Shown: piece after piece, positions 59,646-64,000 of the stretch
Layout of the letters: every line of letters starts with the position of its first letter
Numbering within the stretch: the stretch's first letter is position 1
Assembly (NCBI GenBank): GCA_964019335.1
Contig: OZ025648.1
Location: 496,001 to 560,000, forward strand
Source: Diplonema japonicum
Taxonomy: Eukaryota > Euglenozoa > Diplonemea > Diplonemida > Diplonemidae
DNA: 64,000 nucleotides
Reading direction: 5' to 3'
Position numbers and translations under genes: made by a program
The notes under the pieces: model-generated
The model's database searches: none
Told to the model about the DNA's origin: nothing
What the model saw: only the letters and a program-made list of their open reading frames with translations

Positions 59646-62600
59646 TCAACGGTCAGCGAGGAAGTCAGCCAGCCCCCCATGGTCGGCAGGACGATGCTGG
59701 GGGGTTGTACCATGGGTGGGATGATCTGCATGAAATTTCGCGCCCAGACGTGGGTAGTCCGCCCCCGCCCGCTTACCAGTAGGCTCCACCTTGAAGAGTC
59801 CCATAGGATTAGTGAGCCATAAAGTGACGGCCTGACCTTGCCCGTAAGTAGATTCGTCCCACAGTGCTGTAGGGAGGTCTTCGTCGAAGGTTCGCGAGCA
59901 CCACGACTTCGGGAAACACCTGACCTCATCCGGTTTAGGTTCCTTATCTTTAGTAGTGCATATGTCCCCTAAGGATATGAAGTGCTCATTGGGTGCAACG
60001 GGCCTCCACACGTATAAGGGTTTTGTTTCGCTGCGAAGGCAGAACTGCAGCGTGTAGCTGACAGGGTGGGGGAAGACCTTGTCAATCCATCTTCCAAGGT
60101 CCCCTGAGCTCAGCATGTTCCCATCTACTATCGAGTACGTCAGAATGGGTTGCTTGTCCTTGGACGTGGGCTCCTTGAAGTACGGCCTTGCGTAGTGTCC
60201 GAAGATCAGCCGCCTCCCGCCTGCCATCTTCCCCATGAAGCCAGTTGTCTTTGGTACCCACACGGACAGCGGCTTCTCGCACAACGTCCCCTTCGAGGAC
60301 CACACACACTTGAAGGACTTGTGGCGTCTCGTCTCCACCTCAAACCTCCCTCTGCCTTCTAAGATTCTCGGTGGTACCATTATTACTTCTTCTTTCTTCT
60401 GTCCGCCTGGTAGTGGTTGGTCTTCTCTCTGCTGCAAAGCACTGTCCGCCAGCCCGCCATGTATCTCGACGTCTCCGAACCTGTTCTTGAACTCCTCCAG
60501 GGATATCTTTCCGTCTTTGTTCTCGTCGAGTGCCTTGAACACGTGTTCCATCTGCTCGTTTGAGACCTGGATCCCCAACCAATGCAGCCCCTCAAGCAGC
60601 TCCGGTTTCAACAACAGGTTGTTGCGGTCGGTGTCCATCAGTGCGAACAGGTCCGCCGGCCATAGCCTCCTTGCCGCCATTGCCGTTTTCACACGCAGCA
60701 AGATGGTCTTTGTTGCAATGTTCGTGTACTCGTCGGAGGTTACAAAGAGCTCCACGACAGGCAGGTCCTGCCATGGCTTCATCTTACGGCGCCTGCAGTC
60801 CCGTACGTGGACCCACCAGTCCCTTCGTGCGTTGCACTTGGTGTCCTGCAGACAGCGGAGGGCCCATGACAGGCTGTTCTCAGCCCATCCCGAATCGGAA
60901 TTCAAAAACCTCATACAGGCCTCGGCGGCATGCCCCTGACCCGACCCTGCCGGCTGCTCCACATGCCACTCGCTCTTGTCGAACATGAGGTCGCCGCCCA
61001 TCAAGTCGCGCATCGGTGTGCCCAGCAGCGCCACACTCCCCCCGACCCTAGGGAAGGCAGCACGCAGGTGCTCCGCTTCTGCTAATGACAGCACGACGAA
61101 GTACCTTCCTTGCTGCATCTGGAAGAATGCCTGGTTGCTCACAGCATTCATCACGGACTGCAGCGTCCCGTCACCCACCTGCTTTACAATGGCTGCCACC
61201 TGCCCTTCATCTTTGATGTCCAAGGTCAACAGCAGTTCCTTAATCTCGTCACCCGAGATGGTCCCTGTGCCTTGTGTGTCAAGCATGTCGAATGCAGTCT
61301 TCAAAGACTCCTTATGTGCGTCACTCAACAATGCCTTGTGCTGGTAGATGGACAGCGAAGAGGGATCGGGCACCCACTCCATGGCGCAGATCACGTTCTT
61401 CAATCTGCGCAAGCTCCTCCAGCGCCACTTTTGCTTGTAGTAGTTTTCAGAGACAAGCATGTAAGGGGGGAAATCGATAGTAGGCGAGGCCTTGTTGAGG
61501 ACCCCGCGGTGCACCGAGAAGTTCTTCAGGGGGTAGAAGAAGTCGACGTCTGTCTGCGAGAGCTTCGCAAGGGGCCAACCCATCTGCGACTCCTCTTGGC
61601 GTTCGTACTTCTGTGTAGCGGCGTTGTCGGGGATGGCATCCACTTCCACTTCGAGCTCCACTTCTTGTTCTTGTTCCTGTTCTTGCTCCTGTTCTTGTTC
61701 CTGCTCTTGTTCTTGTTCTTGTTCTTGGACTTGTTCTTGTTCGTACTTAAGCTCACCTGTAACCTTAGTGCCTGCAAGTGTGCCCTTCCGCACGGTTTCG
61801 ATGATGGACTCGCACACCCTTTCGCCATCGCCGTCGCTCTCCTTGTTGAGCCATGCTGCGTATTGGGTCATCTCGCGACGCATGAGATCTTCTATAGGCG
61901 GATTGGAGTCCTCCATCAGCTGGTTGGGAACGTTGAAGTTCACCACATCACGAAGCACACGCAGGGCATCCGCCGCTTCGATGGACTCGCCCTTGGACCT
62001 TTGAAGGTGCGAAAGTGCCGCGTGGCGCCATATTGTGCGCAGCGACTGCTGGCAAAGCAGCTGCAACTGATGCTTCTCGATATTCAACGTATTCTGCACC
62101 AGCCACAAGATAATTTCCATTTGAGGTGACACAGCTACTTCATTCTTTACAGACTTGCTGACCATTGCCGCTACAGACGGCGGCACCAGGAGCTGGATGC
62201 ATTGTCCTTTCCCAATGCCACGCATTCTGAAGGCACCCTGTGCAGCGTCCCTGAAGACCATGTCCTTGCTCAGCGTCATAGCGGCTATGCACGACAGCGG
62301 TTGCTTGATGTCCATCCCCGTGGTGTGGATGTGGTCATAGAAGGTGAAACGTTCCTCGGGAGCGAGACCACACTGCTGAAGGGTCATGCTGTGCATGCCC
62401 TGCCTGATGAGCACCATCCTGACACCGTCCTTCGTCATGTAGACGACACCCCGGAAGGAGGGAAGGCCGTATTCGAGAAGCCAACGGGCGACTTCGTAGT
62501 TTGTCATGCCTGTGATGAGGGCCCCCGTGTCAATTAGCGTTGTTGCATCTGAGGTTGCGATGGAGGTGAGAAGGGACTTCGGGTCCCAGCCTTCTTCGAG

Positions 62601-64000
62601 GCGTGTGACGCTGAGCACATTGGGGTCTGTCAGCACGTCGAACACCTTACCGTCATCGCCAGACGCGTAGACGCACTTCCCCATCGACCTGGGGAGGAGG
62701 TCGTTGGGTGTACCACTGAAACCCAGACGCACAGCAGCCAAAGGCTTGCCGGCCAGCTCCTGAGCAGAGGCTGTCAGCTGCTGTGGCGACTTGTCAAGCA
62801 CCTCGGGGAACACCACTTGCGTCAAGAAGTACTTGATCGCATTCTGCGATTTCTCAAGCACACCGAACATAAAGGTCATCTGTTCTGTGTCCATCAAGTC
62901 CAGCACCTCCAACGGCCAGATGCTGGCCTTCATTTCAGCCTCGTCGTCCGCAGCAGGGTCGTACTCGTCTTCCGTTGTCTTGATAAAGCTCTCTGGTGGT
63001 GCGCAGGTGTCCTTCTTGCCGAACAGGAAGGAACTGTCCCAGGAGTAGCCACGCACACGCCCGCCTTCTGCCTTGATCCACGAGACGTACAATTGGCAGT
63101 GCTTGCGCTGGTGGTGCGGGCGGCCGCTCTCTTCCTTCATTTCCGCCTTCATGAACTTGATGAGATCGACGAAGTTGTCATAGCGTAGCCCTGCCAGCTT
63201 GTACGAGACACACGAGAACCCTATCACCACGTCAGGGTCTTGGAACTCGCTGCTGTCAGCGGGCGTGTCTTTCCCCACGAAAGGTATGGCAAGGAGACGC
63301 CTTGTCTTAGGCATGTGAGGGTCACGAGCAAGGTACTTGTTGAGCTCCTCAGTACCGAGGACACCGTAGGACACACGGTGCACACGAGAGAGGATATGCG
63401 GGAGGAGTGTCTGGCCCCACAACCTGCAGAGGTTGAGGAGCTTGAGATCGCTGTCACGGCAGGACCTGCGGATAGCCTCAGCAACACTGGGGATGAGGGA
63501 CGTGGTAGGTGACGTGAGATAAGTCATGATGTGCTCATTAGGCAGGTCGCAGCACGCACCGTGGTGTCGTATCCAGATGAGCATCCACTTAGAAATGGGT
63601 TGCAGCAGCCAATAGGTGTAGTACTGCTTCGAGACAAGCGCAATGTGTGGGATGTCCTGAATGGCATGGTTCTGGACTCCTTCACGTATCTTCTGGTTTA
63701 GCTCTTCAATTGCCACTCTCGCCTCTTTCACATCGTCGAACATGCCCGCCTCACCTGAGTAGAACACGTCCAGCAGCTGCCATGGCAAGTTCCACCGCAT
63801 CCCTGTGTCGCTCAAGTCCAGTGGCTTTTTCTCCCCTAGCGGCCAGTTCAGCTCACTCTTCAAGGGGTGCAGCAACAAATCGATTTCGTCCATCAAGATA
63901 ACGCCCTTCTGGAAGCACTGCAGCACATCCTTCACGATAGTGATCTCCTCATTGATCACTACTTTGTCCTGCTTCGTCAGAGTCTTTGATTTCGATTTCC
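59646..64000 (-). CDS. Giant DUF3638-type protein with EF-hands and VPS62-like C-terminus (5' end outside window)
   Basis: Partial: the frame is open to the right edge, giving 1,450 residues of the C-terminal part. Near the start of the visible part KGVILMDEIDLLLHPLKSEL, then NWPLG, matches the Walker-B-like signature of the DUF3638/DUF3645 family of very large ATPase-like proteins. An uninterrupted Glu-Gln stretch (EQEQEQ..., codons at about 61743-61660) forms a simple linker. Two EF-hand loops follow, DTQGTGTISGDE and DENKDGKISLEE, with a degenerate one (DTDRNNLLLKPE). The C-terminus (about 59700-60300) has LYVWRPVAPNEHFISLGDIC and PTALWDESTYGQG, the pattern of VPS62/DUF946-type beta modules. 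A calcium-responsive scaffold is a guess. The neighbour downstream is the RING gene. Confidence 0.75.
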   Translation of the reverse strand, partial: KSKSKTLTKQDKVVINEEITIVKDVLQCFQKGVILMDEIDLLLHPLKSELNWPLGEKKPLDLSDTGMRWNLPWQLLDVFYSGEAGMFDDVKEARVAIEELNQKIREGVQNHAIQDIPHIALVSKQYYTYWLLQPISKWMLIWIRHHGACCDLPNEHIMTYLTSPTTSLIPSVAEAIRRSCRDSDLKLLNLCRLWGQTLLPHILSRVHRVSYGVLGTEELNKYLARDPHMPKTRRLLAIPFVGKDTPADSSEFQDPDVVIGFSCVSYKLAGLRYDNFVDLIKFMKAEMKEESGRPHHQRKHCQLYVSWIKAEGGRVRGYSWDSSFLFGKKDTCAPPESFIKTTEDEYDPAADDEAEMKASIWPLEVLDLMDTEQMTFMFGVLEKSQNAIKYFLTQVVFPEVLDKSPQQLTASAQELAGKPLAAVRLGFSGTPNDLLPRSMGKCVYASGDDGKVFDVLTDPNVLSVTRLEEGWDPKSLLTSIATSDATTLIDTGALITGMTNYEVARWLLEYGLPSFRGVVYMTKDGVRMVLIRQGMHSMTLQQCGLAPEERFTFYDHIHTTGMDIKQPLSCIAAMTLSKDMVFRDAAQGAFRMRGIGKGQCIQLLVPPSVAAMVSKSVKNEVAVSPQMEIILWLVQNTLNIEKHQLQLLCQQSLRTIWRHAALSHLQRSKGESIEAADALRVLRDVVNFNVPNQLMEDSNPPIEDLMRREMTQYAAWLNKESDGDGERVCESIIETVRKGTLAGTKVTGELKYEQEQVQEQEQEQEQEQEQEQEQEQEQEVELEVEVDAIPDNAATQKYERQEESQMGWPLAKLSQTDVDFFYPLKNFSVHRGVLNKASPTIDFPPYMLVSENYYKQKWRWRSLRRLKNVICAMEWVPDPSSLSIYQHKALLSDAHKESLKTAFDMLDTQGTGTISGDEIKELLLTLDIKDEGQVAAIVKQVGDGTLQSVMNAVSNQAFFQMQQGRYFVVLSLAEAEHLRAAFPRVGGSVALLGTPMRDLMGGDLMFDKSEWHVEQPAGSGQGHAAEACMRFLNSDSGWAENSLSWALRCLQDTKCNARRDWWVHVRDCRRRKMKPWQDLPVVELFVTSDEYTNIATKTILLRVKTAMAARRLWPADLFALMDTDRNNLLLKPELLEGLHWLGIQVSNEQMEHVFKALDENKDGKISLEEFKNRFGDVEIHGGLADSALQQREDQPLPGGQKKEEVIMVPPRILEGRGRFEVETRRHKSFKCVWSSKGTLCEKPLSVWVPKTTGFMGKMAGGRRLIFGHYARPYFKEPTSKDKQPILTYSIVDGNMLSSGDLGRWIDKVFPHPVSYTLQFCLRSETKPLYVWRPVAPNEHFISLGDICTTKDKEPKPDEVRCFPKSWCSRTFDEDLPTALWDESTYGQGQAVTLWLTNPMGLFKVEPTGKRAGADYPRLGAKFHADHPTHGTTPQHRPADHGGLADFLADR

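Noticed and set aside
61110-62129. 339-residue plus-strand frame
   Set aside because: Antisense to the DUF3638-type gene; its Leu/Phe stretch is the complement of the Glu-Gln repeat.
267-64000. Kinetoplastid genome
   Set aside because: One-way gene arrays fit, but the many cis-introns do not.

Overview
The window looks like a piece of a protist (unicellular eukaryote) nuclear genome. Exons are GC-rich. The DNA between them is saturated with homopolymer runs (A/T up to about 50 bases, G/C up to about 25). Many genes carry GT-AG introns. Conserved eukaryotic proteins are recognisable: an ATG9, a Rab11-type GTPase, the COP9 signalosome subunit CSN6, a Pumilio/PUF protein, an IMPACT-family protein, a TLDc protein and a RING protein. 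Every protein-coding gene I can support lies on the minus strand across all 64 kb; the only plus-strand coding remnant is in a transposon. Such long co-directional arrays are typical of Euglenozoa (kinetoplastids, diplonemids) and also of dinoflagellates. The cis-introns argue against a kinetoplastid, so a diplonemid-like euglenozoan is one reading. I see no spliced-leader gene or other decisive marker, and lineage stays an inference.

Layout, left to right. 0.2-6 kb: a small spliced Trp/Cys-repeat gene, a TA-flanked inverted-repeat element carrying a tRNA-like Pol III promoter, an LRR gene, a small unknown gene, a cysteine-rich locus with a broken frame, and a 68-residue MGC-type lipid-anchored protein. 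6-16 kb: IMPACT family, Mpv17/PMP22 family with a CaaX end, a three-RRM protein, an RLY-motif protein, an SDR/epimerase, a beta-rich unknown, a mitochondrial PPR-like protein, a DRTGG/BioD-like protein, and a tandem pair of about 60-residue proteins of an unrecognised family. 16-30 kb: ATG9, an unknown 424-residue protein preceded by an eight-unit repeat array, Rab11, two related miniature elements, an MFS transporter, CSN6 and a coiled-coil protein with an NT-C2-like front. 31-52 kb: a block rich in surface or membrane proteins (a single-pass protein, a polytopic protein, and a predicted secreted 3,603-residue protein) interrupted by a decayed pogo-like transposon and a PUF gene. 52-64 kb: a small spliced gene, a miniature element with a 10-bp target duplication, a P/Q-rich CaaX protein, TLDc, RING, and a giant DUF3638-type protein cut by the right edge.

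Splicing was rebuilt by eye. Exon lengths were checked by requiring the joined reading frame to stay open and divisible by three. For many genes this recovered a sensible C-terminus or a known motif, for example the Rab CSC end, the CSN6 MPN continuation and the eighth-exon-independent PUF code. Exon edges may be off by a base. There is no obvious operon-like metabolic theme. What the genes share is one transcription direction, compact homopolymer introns and A-rich leaders just ahead of the start codons.
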